A DNA stretch of 64,000 bases from Longimonas halophila (GCF_002554705.1 NZ_PDEP01000004.1:1-64000); one strand, 5' to 3'; shown: positions 24,590 through 33,395, numbered from the stretch's first letter. The notes: generated by a model not told the origin, from the sequence alone. A program made the numbers and translations.

Positions 24590-25900
24590 GTGCCCACTGA
24601 AGAACCCGCCCTCGACCGCCGTGTGATTGGCGCGTGGTCGCTCTATGACTTTGCCAATCAGGCGTTTACGACGCTGGTCGTTACGTTTGTCTACGCGACC
24701 TTCTTTACCGAGGTCATTGCCACCGACTCAGTGACGGGCACCACGCAGTGGTCGTGGGCGGTGGCCGTTGCCGCGATCATCGTAGCTATGAGCTCGCCCT
24801 ACCTGGGGGCCATGGCCGACCGCAGCGGACGTCGTAAGCTCTTTCTGGCACTGGCCACGGTGGTCTGCATTGTAGCCTCGACGGTGCTGTATCTGCCCAC
24901 CAAGGGCCAGGTGCTCTTTGCGCTCGGCACGTTTGTCGTGGCCAATGTGGCGTTTGAGCTGTCGTACGTCTTCTACAACGCGTTCCTCCCCGAAATCGCC
25001 ACGCCCAAAACCATGGGGCGCGTGTCGGGCATTGGGTGGTTTGTGGGATACGTGGGCGGACTGCTCAGCCTCATCATTGCACTGTTCGTATTCATCTGGC
25101 CCGAGCCGCCGCTGTTTGGACTCAACGCCGACACCGGTGCCAACATCCGCGCGACCAATCTGCTCGTGGCGGCCTGGTACGCCGTGTTCGCGCTCCCACT
25201 CTTTTGGATGGTGCCCGAGCCCCCGCGCCGCGCCATCGGGGCGGGCGACAACCGCGGACTCATCGCCGCCACCAACCAGCAACTCGCCTCTACCTTCGCG
25301 TCCATTCGGCGCTACCGGCACGCCTTCTGGCTGCTGCTGGCGCGCTTTTTCTACAACGATGGCATCGTGACGATCTTTGCATTCGGCGGCATCTACGCGG
25401 CGGGCACATTTGGTTTCGACACCGAAGGCATTATCATCTTTGGCATTGTGCTAAACGTGGCGGCGGGCCTGGGCGCGTTTGCATTCGGGTGGATCGACGA
25501 CTGGATTGGTGCCAAGCCCACGATTCTGATCAGCATTGTGGGGATTTCGGTGGCGGTGCTTGGGGCGGCGCTGGCCCCCAGCGAGCCGTGGTTCTGGGCG
25601 TCGGGCATTCTGCTGGGGCTGCTCGTGGGGCCGAACCAGGCCTCCAGCCGCTCGCTCCTCGGACGCTTCACGCCCCGCGGCAAGGAAAACGAGTTCTTCG
25701 GCTTCTTTGCGTTCTCGGGTAAGCTGACCGCGTTTATGGGACCGCTCCTGCTGGGCTGGATGACCAGTCTCTTTGAGAGCCAGCGCATTGGCATTACCAC
25801 CGTGCTTATCTTCTTTGTGATTGGCGGCCTCCTGCTCCTGCGCGTCGACGAAGACGAGGGTATGCGGATGGCAGAAGCCGCAAACGAAGCGGATTCGTGA
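24590..25900 (+). CDS. MFS transporter, Atg22/UMF1 type
   Basis: 436 residues with about twelve membrane segments. The opening VIGAWSLYDFANQAFTTLVVTFVYATFF is the signature of the UMF1/vacuole-effluxer-Atg22-like branch of the major facilitator superfamily, and GAMADRSGRRK is the MFS loop 2-3 motif. GPNQASSRSLLGRFTPRGKENEFFGFFAFSGK in the second half is also typical of this branch. The substrate is unproven; yeast Atg22 exports amino acids from the vacuole. GTG start at 24590: it directly precedes the conserved N-terminus and no ATG is better placed. Confidence 0.88.
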   Translation: MPTEEPALDRRVIGAWSLYDFANQAFTTLVVTFVYATFFTEVIATDSVTGTTQWSWAVAVAAIIVAMSSPYLGAMADRSGRRKLFLALATVVCIVASTVLYLPTKGQVLFALGTFVVANVAFELSYVFYNAFLPEIATPKTMGRVSGIGWFVGYVGGLLSLIIALFVFIWPEPPLFGLNADTGANIRATNLLVAAWYAVFALPLFWMVPEPPRRAIGAGDNRGLIAATNQQLASTFASIRRYRHAFWLLLARFFYNDGIVTIFAFGGIYAAGTFGFDTEGIIIFGIVLNVAAGLGAFAFGWIDDWIGAKPTILISIVGISVAVLGAALAPSEPWFWASGILLGLLVGPNQASSRSLLGRFTPRGKENEFFGFFAFSGKLTAFMGPLLLGWMTSLFESQRIGITTVLIFFVIGGLLLLRVDEDEGMRMAEAANEADS

Positions 25901-26026
25901 TGCTTACGAGATCGACGGTCGGTGCAGGCAGTGTCAGGCGGATGCTGGGCGCCTATCACTGGGAACGAAGCCCTTCGCATCCCCTTAACACCACTGTTTT
26001 ATTGCATCACAGAACCGCCACGCCAT

Positions 26027-26581
26027 ATGTCGCCGTCGCTACCTCGAAGTGTTCGCAACGCGCTGGGCGAGGAGCCCGCTGAGGATTTTACGCACTGGCT
26101 CGATCTTCTTCTGAGCGAGCGCGCTGTGCCGCGTGATGAGTACCGTGCGGTGCAGTCGCGCCTCGATGGGCTTGAAAAGGAAGTGCGCCACCTGGGCACT
26201 GACATGGAAGACGGATTCGAGCAGGTGGATCGGCGCTTTGAGGAAGTTGATCGACGATTCGAACAGGTGGAACGGCGCTTTGTGCAGATCCAAGAGCAAT
26301 TCGAAGTTCGCTTCGATCAACTGAACGAACGCTTTGATCGGCGTGCGGAGCAGGTTGATGAACGTTTTGAAACGATAGAACGACGTTTTGAGGCCATAGA
26401 GCGGCGCTTTGATAGCGTTGACCATCGTTTCGATAAGATAGATGAGCAATTTGCGCGGCGCGACCAGCGTTTTGATGCGATGAACGCCAACATGATGCGC
26501 ATGATGCGGTGGACCGTTGGCACCATCGCGCTGTTTGGCACGTTGATTACGGTGCTCATTACTGTTGCCGAATTCTTCTGA
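26027..26581 (+). CDS. Heptad-repeat coiled-coil protein with C-terminal membrane anchor
   Basis: 184 residues, no family recognised. After a 45-residue helical N-terminus, residues about 48-150 are an almost unbroken run of heptads of the type R-R-F-E-x-(I/V)-(E/D), for example FEQVDRRFEEVDRRFEQVE and FETIERRFEAIERRFDSVD, with Phe and Ile/Val alternating at core positions. A single hydrophobic segment (TVGTIALFGTLITVLITVAEFF) closes the protein, so it should be a C-terminally anchored rod facing the cytoplasm. The DNA repeats the heptad unit, suggesting growth by slippage or unequal crossover. The M32 peptidase gene begins seven bases after its stop, so they are probably co-translated. Confidence 0.8.
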   Translation: MSPSLPRSVRNALGEEPAEDFTHWLDLLLSERAVPRDEYRAVQSRLDGLEKEVRHLGTDMEDGFEQVDRRFEEVDRRFEQVERRFVQIQEQFEVRFDQLNERFDRRAEQVDERFETIERRFEAIERRFDSVDHRFDKIDEQFARRDQRFDAMNANMMRMMRWTVGTIALFGTLITVLITVAEFF

Positions 26582-26588
26582 CGCCTGT

Positions 26589-28094
26589 ATGCCTGCTCCT
26601 GTCGATGCGCTTCGCGATGCTCTGGCCCCCATCGAAGACCTCAAATCTGCCGCCGCTGTGCTGTCGTGGGATCAGGAGACGTTCATGCCCGACGGGGCCG
26701 CCGAGGCGCGGGCGCAGCAACTTTCTACGCTCAAGACCATGGCGCACGAGCGCTTCGTGACCGACGAGATCGGCGCGCTCCTCGACAAGGCCGAAACCGC
26801 TGTGGAGCAGGGCGAGGCCACAGACATGCAGGCCGACCTCGTCCGCGTGGTGCGCCGCGACTACGACCGCGCCCGCAAGCTGCCCTCCGATCTGGTGAGC
26901 GCGCTCTCGCAGGCGGCCTCGCGGGGGCAGACGGCCTGGAAGCAGGCCCGCGCAAACGATGACTTCGACCACTTTGCGCCGCACCTGGAGGAGCTGGTGG
27001 ACCTCACCATCCAGAAGGCCGAGGCGCTGGGCTACGAGAACGAGCGCTACGATGCGCTGCTCGATGAGTACGAACCGGGCCTGCCCACATCGGCTGTCGT
27101 GGATACCTTTGCCGATCTGCGCGAGCAACTCGTGCCGCTCGTGGATGCGATTGCCGAGCAGCCCGCCCCGGACGACGCGATGCTGCACGGTGCGTTTCCG
27201 GTCGATAAGCAGAAAGCCTTTGGCGAGGCAGTCATCACAGACTTCGGGTATGACTTTGACTGCGGACGCCAGGATATTTCGGCGCATCCGTTTACCACCT
27301 CGTTCGATGTGACCGACGTGCGCCTCACCACGCGCTTTGATGCGCAGTTCTTGCCGTCGGGCCTCTTCTCGACGCTGCACGAGGCGGGGCATGGGCTCTA
27401 CGAGCAGGGCGTTGCTCCGGACCTCGCCCGCACGCCCTTGGCCGAAGGCGCGTCGCTTGGCATCCACGAATCGCAGTCCCGCTTCTACGAGAACGTCATT
27501 GGGCGCAGCCGTCCGTTCTGGCAGCACTACTACCCGGCGCTGCAAGACACCTTTCCGGATGCGCTGCGCAACGTGGCGCTGGACGACTTCTACCGCGCCA
27601 TCAACCGGTCCGAGCCGTCGCTTATTCGGGTGGAGGCAGATGAGGTGACGTACAATCTGCATGTTATGCTGCGGTTTGAGCTGGAGCGCGCGCTGGTGCA
27701 AGAAGACCTCGCCGTGCAGGATCTGCCCGCGGCGTGGAATGATCGCATGGACACATACCTCGGCATCACGCCCGATTCCGATGCCAACGGCGTGCTGCAA
27801 GATGTGCACTGGTCGTTTGGCGCCATCGGCTACTTCCCCACCTACGCGCTCGGCACGCTCATGTCGGCCCAGATCGCCAATGCCATGCGCAAAGATCTGC
27901 CTGACCTCGACGCACAGATTGCCGCAGGTGAGTTCGCCCCCGTGCTCGACTGGCTACGCACGCACATCCACCGGTACGGACGCCGCCTCGACGCGCCTGA
28001 TCTCCTGGAGCAGGCCACCGGCCAATCGCTTCAGGCGGATGCATGGCTTGGGGCGATGCGCACAAAGTACGGCGCCATCTATCCAGGGCTGTAG
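26589..28094 (+). CDS. Carboxypeptidase M32 (Taq family)
   Basis: 501-residue zinc metallocarboxypeptidase of family M32. The gluzincin motif L-H-E-A-G-H-G-L-Y-E-Q-G and downstream IHESQSRFYENVIGRS supply the catalytic HExxH and the third zinc ligand. DVRLTTRF, DEVTYNLHVMLRFELERAL and VHWSFGAIGYFPTYALG are further M32 blocks. Length matches Taq carboxypeptidase, with broad removal of C-terminal residues except Pro. Cytoplasmic, no signal. The ATG at 26589 is used: an in-frame start at 26565 would overlap the preceding gene and add eight residues. Confidence 0.95.
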   Translation: MPAPVDALRDALAPIEDLKSAAAVLSWDQETFMPDGAAEARAQQLSTLKTMAHERFVTDEIGALLDKAETAVEQGEATDMQADLVRVVRRDYDRARKLPSDLVSALSQAASRGQTAWKQARANDDFDHFAPHLEELVDLTIQKAEALGYENERYDALLDEYEPGLPTSAVVDTFADLREQLVPLVDAIAEQPAPDDAMLHGAFPVDKQKAFGEAVITDFGYDFDCGRQDISAHPFTTSFDVTDVRLTTRFDAQFLPSGLFSTLHEAGHGLYEQGVAPDLARTPLAEGASLGIHESQSRFYENVIGRSRPFWQHYYPALQDTFPDALRNVALDDFYRAINRSEPSLIRVEADEVTYNLHVMLRFELERALVQEDLAVQDLPAAWNDRMDTYLGITPDSDANGVLQDVHWSFGAIGYFPTYALGTLMSAQIANAMRKDLPDLDAQIAAGEFAPVLDWLRTHIHRYGRRLDAPDLLEQATGQSLQADAWLGAMRTKYGAIYPGL

Positions 28095-28214
28095 CCCGCT
28101 GCAGCATCGGGGCTCGTAGGTGAAGCTCGTGCAGAACCCGTGCACGGGGAAACGCTACGCACGGCCCCTCGTTTTCGCATCCTTCACTTGTTGTCTACGC
28201 TTCATCCTCGTTCT

Positions 28215-29573
28215 ATGCCCACCGATACCGCATCCTCCTGGAGTCCCTCGTCCTGGCGCACCCGCACCGCCCGCCAGCAGCCCACGTATCCCGACCCCGA
28301 CGCGCTCGACGCTGCGCTCCGAAAGGTCGACCGGATGCCGCCGCTCGTGACGTCGTGGGAGGTCGACAACCTGAAGGAGGATCTGGCCCGGGCCGAAGCG
28401 GGCGAACGCTTCCTGCTGCAGGGCGGCGACTGCGCCGAGTCGTTCGACGACTGCACGGCGGATGTCATTACGAGCCGCCTCAAGATCATGCTGCAGATGA
28501 GCCTGGTGCTCACTTACGGCCTGGATGCGAAGATCGTGCGCGTAGGGCGCTTTGCCGGACAGTACGCCAAGCCGCGCTCCTCCGACACTGAAACGCGGGA
28601 TGGGACCACGCTGCCCAGCTATCGCGGCGAAATTATTAACAGTCCAGAGTTTACCGAGGCATCCCGCACGCCCGATCCGCAGCGCCTCTTGAAGGCGTAC
28701 ACGCACTCGGGGCTCACGCTGAACCTGGTGCGGGCGCTTTCGGAAGGTGGATTCGCGGATCTGCGCCACCCTGAATACTGGAATGTGGACTTCATGGCGC
28801 ACTCGCCGCTCGCAAACGAGTACCAGCGCCTGGTGGACGACATCGGCACAGCTATGCGGTTCATCGACACGGTAGCCGAGCAGGCCCTGGATGCAATGGA
28901 GCGCGTCACGTTCTACACGAGTCACGAAGCGCTCCTCTTGCCGTACGAGGAAGCCCTCACGCGCACGGTGCCACACAAGCAGGGCGTCTACAACCTGGGC
29001 ACGCACCTGCCGTGGATTGGCAAGCGCACCAACGACCCCGAGGAGGCGCACATGGAGTACATGCGCGGCATCAAGAACCCGATTGGGCTGAAGGTGGGCC
29101 CCGACATGACGCCCTCGCAGCTCCGTACACTGGTACGTCACCTGGACCCCGACGACGAGCCGGGCCGCCTGACGCTTATTACGCGCTTTGGCGCCGACAA
29201 AATCGCTGACCGCCTGCCGCCGCTTATCAATACGCTGGACAACATGGGCCATTCGGTGCTCTGGTGCTGCGACCCGATGCATGGCAACACCGAGCGCACC
29301 GACGGCGGCATCAAGACGCGGCGCTTTGCGAACATCCTGGGCGAGCTGGAGCAGGCCTTTGAGATCCACGCCGCCGAAGGGTCGCGCCTGGGCGGCGTCC
29401 ACTTTGAGCTCACGGGCGAAAACGTGACCGAATGCATCGGCGGCGCACGCGGGCTGGAGGCCACCGACCTGGAGCGCGCCTACAAATCGCTCGTGGACCC
29501 GCGCCTAAACTACGAGCAGTCGCTTGAGATTGCGTTCAGCGTAGTGCGCAAGTACCGTAATCTGCACGGGTGA
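28215..29573 (+). CDS. 3-deoxy-7-phosphoheptulonate synthase, class II
   Basis: 452-residue class II DAHP synthase (EC 2.5.1.54), joining phosphoenolpyruvate and erythrose 4-phosphate in the first step of the shikimate pathway. Class II marks are LLQGGDCAESFDD (metal-binding Cys), RVGRFAGQYAKPRS, YRGEIINS, TSHEALLLPYEEAL, WIGKRT, NPIGLKVGPDM, WCCDPMHGNT and GGVHFELTGENVTECIGG. Length is standard for the plant/microbial class II type. The ATG at 28215 is the last good start before similarity; longer frames run through non-conserved sequence. No other aromatic-pathway gene is adjacent. Confidence 0.95.
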   Translation: MPTDTASSWSPSSWRTRTARQQPTYPDPDALDAALRKVDRMPPLVTSWEVDNLKEDLARAEAGERFLLQGGDCAESFDDCTADVITSRLKIMLQMSLVLTYGLDAKIVRVGRFAGQYAKPRSSDTETRDGTTLPSYRGEIINSPEFTEASRTPDPQRLLKAYTHSGLTLNLVRALSEGGFADLRHPEYWNVDFMAHSPLANEYQRLVDDIGTAMRFIDTVAEQALDAMERVTFYTSHEALLLPYEEALTRTVPHKQGVYNLGTHLPWIGKRTNDPEEAHMEYMRGIKNPIGLKVGPDMTPSQLRTLVRHLDPDDEPGRLTLITRFGADKIADRLPPLINTLDNMGHSVLWCCDPMHGNTERTDGGIKTRRFANILGELEQAFEIHAAEGSRLGGVHFELTGENVTECIGGARGLEATDLERAYKSLVDPRLNYEQSLEIAFSVVRKYRNLHG

Positions 29574-29626
29574 GCGATTTTGGATTTCGGATTGGAGATT
29601 TGCGATTTTGGATTGGGGATTGGATG
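29574..29626 (+). repeat. Degenerate GATTTTGGATT repeats; left boundary of a 3-kb segment
   Basis: GCGATTTTGGATT occurs at 29574-29586 and again at 29602-29614, with looser copies between and after. The exact complement is at 32601-32613 and a partial one at 30992-31002. Confidence 0.6.
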
Positions 29627-30127
29627 CGTTGGACAGATGGTAGCGATGCGTATGCGTTTCAGGCCATGCGCAGGTGCATAGCCCTGCCCTCTGGCATGTC
29701 ATTCCGAGCGAAGTCGAGGAATCTCCAACGGGGATTCTTTCCTTGCATGCACTGCTTCGGGCTGGAACCGGACCCAAGAACGGAGCAGAGGAGCCCAGAG
29801 GATCATGTTTGCAGTGCTTCTGAAGAGCACCCGCCGCACGGCGGAGGGGCCGAAGGTCATGCTTTTGTGCCATGCGACGAGAGGTTTATTTTCTGCTCAT
29901 GCACAACTCCGACCTTTCTCCTCCATGCTCGTCGCGAGGCTCTGCCTCGTGACGCCCATCCAGGAGGCTCTGCCTCCGCAAGCAGCCATGACGGTGGGTA
30001 AACTCATCAAAAGCCTGTGCCCGTGCGGACTGGAGCCTGCAAGCATGATTGAAGATCTAAGGTCTCTTCTGTATACTTATTTCAAGTCACTTCATAAAAA
30101 CTCGTCTCAAAAATACAGAATCAGATT
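29574..30127. other. 554-base repeat-filled gap
   Basis: It begins with a degenerate run of GATTTTGGATT-like units (29574-29626), continues with CATTCCGAGCGAAGTCGAGG, a motif I recall as a common intergenic repeat, then GGAGCAGAGGAGCCC and CCGCACGGCGG pieces related to the 24237-24409 insertion, and the paired hairpins GCGAGGCTCTGCCTCGTG and GGAGGCTCTGCCTCC (about 29935-29976). The last 80 bases are AT-rich and lead into the next gene. No coding region is seen. Confidence 0.5.
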
Positions 30128-30952
30128 ATGAAGAAAGCAGTGTTCGTTCTCTTGCTTGTGTTAGTCGTACCCAATGCCTTGGGGCAAGATGTATCCCACT
30201 TGCGAGATCAGATAGAATCATTGAATCAGGAGACGGAAGATTTGAGGGAAGAACGAATCGGGTTGAGAAGTGAAGTCGACAGCTTAGAATCTCTTCTTAT
30301 AGAAGTTAAAGCGTCTGACTTGGTCCCCGTAGACAGTTTAGTGAGAGGTGTAAAAGTTAGAATTCGCAGAACCAGTAGTCTTACTGAATCAACAGGATTG
30401 AGATCTGAGGAAATACGACAGGTTGAGGAGGGGGAAGAAGTGAAAATCATTTCTTATGGGGAAAATAGTCATATGCGAGTTGAGATAGACGGAGAGCGTG
30501 GTTGGTTAAGAGTGCTACAAGCTTTTCGCACTACCCAGACCAGAGATCGTCTTATCGCTGACGCTATTGGAGTCGAAGAGAGTCAACTGGAGGAAGCAAA
30601 GGAAGCTGAAGACTCCCCTAACTCAGAAGCAATGCGTGTCCGAAATGAGATGAGAAGCAAGGAAAATGAGATAGAAACCATCTCAAGCCAGATTAGAAGT
30701 AATCAAAGAGAAGTGTCCAGGATTGAGTGCAGAATCAGATTTAATGATACGACGCTTGCAATTTCGGCTTGTAGAGGATCAGTTGCTATAGGAATGCGGA
30801 AAGCAATGGTGCGAGAAGCATGGGGAAGTCCACAAGACGTAAACCGAACACGCACTGCAAGCGGGACACGCGAACAATGGGTTTACGGAAGTATCAGGAA
30901 TCGGAGATACGTTTACTTTGATGATGGTGTAGTAACAGGCATACAAGATTAA
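30128..30952 (+). CDS. AT-rich exported coiled-coil protein with SH3-like middle domain
   Basis: 274 residues with signal peptide MKKAVFVLLLVLVVPNALGQ. A coiled coil (about 25-60: LRDQIESLNQETEDLREER) precedes a compact beta region (about 70-130: GVKVRIRRTSSL, EEIRQVEEGEEVKIISYG, MRVEIDGERGWLRV) that reads like a bacterial SH3 domain. A second coiled coil (about 150-205) is followed by a C-terminal unit with IGMRKAMVREAWGSPQDVNR and EQWVYGS, the G-M-x(5)-V-x-x-x-W-G-x-P pattern of small BamE/DUF2845-like domains. Function unknown; an envelope role is likely. The gene is markedly AT-richer than its neighbours and alone on its strand, suggesting transfer. Confidence 0.8.
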   Translation: MKKAVFVLLLVLVVPNALGQDVSHLRDQIESLNQETEDLREERIGLRSEVDSLESLLIEVKASDLVPVDSLVRGVKVRIRRTSSLTESTGLRSEEIRQVEEGEEVKIISYGENSHMRVEIDGERGWLRVLQAFRTTQTRDRLIADAIGVEESQLEEAKEAEDSPNSEAMRVRNEMRSKENEIETISSQIRSNQREVSRIECRIRFNDTTLAISACRGSVAIGMRKAMVREAWGSPQDVNRTRTASGTREQWVYGSIRNRRYVYFDDGVVTGIQD

Positions 30953-31154
30953 CTTACTCTATCCTCAACCCACCACCGCTTTACTCCTGCACAATCCAAA
31001 ATCACATATCGGAACGTCCGAAAGTCGATGTCCAGGCGAACGCCCCCACCTGCCGTTGTGCAGATGAGGGCGTGCAATCGGTTTGCCGATAGTTGCAAAT
31101 TCGGACAGGCAGAGACCGATCATAAACGGTTCGCTTCACAAGACCGGCTCGCAT

Positions 31155-32411
31155 CTAAAAGTCATTCCAGATGAAGACCGGTGAGCCGCTGTCTCCGCCC
31201 TGCGAGAGATAGGACGCCTCGTACTGGCACTTCATGAGCACGCGGTCGCCGTCGACGGTGATAGGGTTGCCGTTGTTGTCAACGGGACGCCCCGTCGTGC
31301 AGGTACGGTTGACGAAGCCATAGGTCCACCCGCTTGTCCGCCCGACCTTGTCGACCATATCTCCACTAACGGGATGGGCGCTGACTTCATCGAGGGACAT
31401 CGCCGCGTCATGGTCGATCTGGATCGAGCCGGTACCGTTACCGGGTGCTGCCCAGTTCTGGGTGCGCATCACATCGGTGGAGACCCCAACGTCGCTGTCG
31501 AAGTCAACAAACGCAGCGTCGCTATCGCGGCACGACCGCAGTCCGAGGAATCCGCACGAGCGATAGCTGGGATCGGCACTCTCTACACCGATCTGTGATC
31601 CGCCCGCGGACTGGTTAAACGTCGTGCCCGTGACGTTCCCGCGCTGGGCCGTGCAGTGCGAGTTCGTGATGAATCCCCAGTCGCCCTGGTAGCGCCCCAC
31701 GAACCCGAGCGTACAGGTCCCCGATATCTCGGCGCCCCCGCGCGGCGGCGACACATTGTTGCGTAGGCTGTGGTTGTTGGTCTGAGGCGGCTCTCGCACA
31801 GTAATCTGGACGGCTTCGCGAGGCACCTCGATTTCGGCGAGCCGTTCTTCCACCTGCGGGGCCACCTCCTCCGTCGTCACGCCGACAGTCAGCCGGTTCG
31901 CCCGTTCGTAGAGATCGATCATGACGACTTCTTCGATAGAGAAGACCTCGGGCAGGCGCTCGTACCAGGCAAGCAGATCGTCTATTGCGTATGTGCCCTC
32001 CCGAAGCTGTAGCGTCGGGTCTTCGACAGACCGCCGTGGGCTGTCGCCACGCGCCAGGATGCCGTCTCCGAACACGTCTTCAAGGGCAGCGCGCACCTCA
32101 GAGCGACGCCCCTCGGCTGGCTCAAGCACGTAGGCCACCGGCTGCCCGTCTGCGTTGAGGTAAAACCCACCAAAGTCCGCCACACGCTCCGACATCATGG
32201 AAAGCTTCCTGTGCAGGCCCGGAGGCGCGTCCTCCTCAAGGTTGATTGTGGGTCCGTCAGGATCGGGCGGAGGGTCCCCATCTCCGTTCCCGTCTCCGTT
32301 GTCCTCGACAGACGTGAGATCGCAGGCCTGGATCGCAACGAGAACAAAGAGCGCGAGTGCAATGCGCGTCCAGCGAACGACGGTGCGAAATGAATCCGTG
32401 AGCGTAGTCAT
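31155..32411 (-). CDS. Trypsin-like (S1) serine protease lipoprotein, C-terminally short
   Basis: 418 residues. The signal ends LVAIQACD (lipobox Cys about 30), followed by an Asn-Gly-Asp-Pro linker. A propeptide-like region (about 60-225) precedes the protease domain, which has the catalytic His in WGFITNSHCT, the Asp in DAAFVDFD and the Ser in GGDSGSPVF. The order resembles alpha-lytic/streptogrisin S1 enzymes with a pro-region. The stop comes only eight residues after the catalytic Ser, whereas S1 domains normally continue 30 or more residues with a last beta strand and helix. I find no continuation in other frames downstream. It may be a decayed or very compact enzyme. Confidence 0.82.
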   Translation of the reverse strand: MTTLTDSFRTVVRWTRIALALFVLVAIQACDLTSVEDNGDGNGDGDPPPDPDGPTINLEEDAPPGLHRKLSMMSERVADFGGFYLNADGQPVAYVLEPAEGRRSEVRAALEDVFGDGILARGDSPRRSVEDPTLQLREGTYAIDDLLAWYERLPEVFSIEEVVMIDLYERANRLTVGVTTEEVAPQVEERLAEIEVPREAVQITVREPPQTNNHSLRNNVSPPRGGAEISGTCTLGFVGRYQGDWGFITNSHCTAQRGNVTGTTFNQSAGGSQIGVESADPSYRSCGFLGLRSCRDSDAAFVDFDSDVGVSTDVMRTQNWAAPGNGTGSIQIDHDAAMSLDEVSAHPVSGDMVDKVGRTSGWTYGFVNRTCTTGRPVDNNGNPITVDGDRVLMKCQYEASYLSQGGDSGSPVFIWNDF

Positions 32412-32594
32412 GGCAGTCGATCGTGCTCTCTGAAAAGAGATAGACGAATGATTGCCTTCTATGTGTATTTGCTATGAACGAATATTGTGACGACAATTTA
32501 AAATCAATATGGAGATAGAGGGTTACGATCCTGTAATATACACAATCTTGTAATGTCTTCACAAACCTACGGCGGTGTACCTTCCCTCTACGCC

Positions 32595-32640
32595 CCCCCA
32601 AATCCAAAATCGCACATCCACAATCACAAATCGGGAAAAT
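32595..32640 (-). repeat. Inverted copy of the GATTTTGGATT repeat; right boundary of a 3-kb segment
   Basis: AATCCAAAATCGC (32601-32613) is the exact complement of the 13-mer at 29602-29614, followed by looser units (CACAATCACAAATC). It lies just beyond the RuvC-like gene's stop. Confidence 0.6.
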
Positions 32641-33076
32641 CGTCCAGCCAGCCGAGACTGAGGACGCTCCACAGCCCGATGCAGATGGCTTCGGCGGCGT
32701 CGTGGCGGAGCGAGGTGGGACGCGGAGCACCTGACCATTCGATGACGCGCCGCGCCAGGTCATCGGCGGCGGACTTGGCGTCGCCCCCCGAGCGGCGCTG
32801 ACTGGGTGTGAGCAACTTGGTGCGCCACGTTTCGGCGGAGATGCACTGCGAATGCGCCCGCTGCTTTTTGGCGTGCCGCATCCATGCCTCGGCCAGATTA
32901 GAATCGCCTTCGAGCACGACCCACGACAGCTCTGGGTGCTCCTGCATCATGCGGTAGGCCCCTTGCTTTAGGCGGGCGTTCGATCCGAAGTTGGTGGAGC
33001 GATACGATTGCAGGCGCCCGGTCTCGTTGTACCACGCAAATCCAGCGCGCAGGCCCAGGTCAACGGCGAGGAGCAT
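32624..33076 (-). CDS. RuvC-like RNase H-fold protein
   Basis: 150-residue stand-alone domain. M-L-L-A-V-D6-L-G-L-R-A-G-F-A-W starts the RNase H-like sheet with the first acidic residue. WVVLEGD (E56) supplies the second, and RHDAAEAICIGLW (D126, E129) the C-terminal acidic pair, in the spacing of RuvC/YqgF-type resolvases (D...E...[HD]xxD). The family is usually annotated as hypothetical. A nuclease or resolvase acting on branched DNA is the inference; loss of activity cannot be excluded. No ruvAB or prophage genes adjoin it. Confidence 0.65.
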   Translation of the reverse strand: MLLAVDLGLRAGFAWYNETGRLQSYRSTNFGSNARLKQGAYRMMQEHPELSWVVLEGDSNLAEAWMRHAKKQRAHSQCISAETWRTKLLTPSQRRSGGDAKSAADDLARRVIEWSGAPRPTSLRHDAAEAICIGLWSVLSLGWLDDFPDL

Positions 33077-33129
33077 AGGAGGGAGGGCCGTGGGAAAAGC
33101 AAAGAGAAGGCATAGAAGACGCTGGAGCC

Positions 33130-33147
33130 CGACGGGGGACCGTCGGA
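33130..33147. repeat. Single REP-type palindrome
   Basis: CCGACGG-GGGA-CCGTCGG is the same hairpin core as the right half of the REPIN at 23442-23566. It lies between the RuvC-like gene and the small membrane protein gene, without a partner. Confidence 0.7.
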
Positions 33148-33176
33148 CACAGAGGTGTCTTTTATGAAAGAGCGCA

Positions 33177-33395
33177 TCAGTTGCGGGTACGGCGTATGCC
33201 CATGACGGTGACCACGCCGCCGATGACGATCAGTGCGCCCGAGGCGACGGGTGTGATGGGCAGTGAACGCTCTTTTTCGCGCTCTACCTCTAACGGACCG
33301 ATGTCGGCGACTTCTTCGGTCGTGCTGAACGACACATCGCTAATGAGAAAGCCTGCAATGCCGGCGATAATCAGAATAATGCCTATGGTGCGCAT
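33177..33395 (-). CDS. Small two-helix membrane protein
   Basis: 72 residues. An N-terminal helix (MRTIGIILIIAGIAGFLIS) and a C-terminal helix (VASGALIVIGGVVTVMGI) enclose a polar loop with the stretch EEVADIGPLEVEREKERSLPITP. Short proteins with this (V)DIGP(I/L)E loop between two helices are widespread in bacteria and of unknown function. The ATG at 33395 is chosen because the first helix begins there; the longer frame overlaps tesA on the same strand. The 3' end of tesA lies about 60 bases upstream of this start. Confidence 0.7.
   Translation of the reverse strand: MRTIGIILIIAGIAGFLISDVSFSTTEEVADIGPLEVEREKERSLPITPVASGALIVIGGVVTVMGIRRTRN

Noticed and set aside
26559..27809. Reverse 416-codon frame opposite the M32 peptidase gene
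   Set aside because: The forward frame carries HExxH and full family similarity; the reverse product matches nothing.
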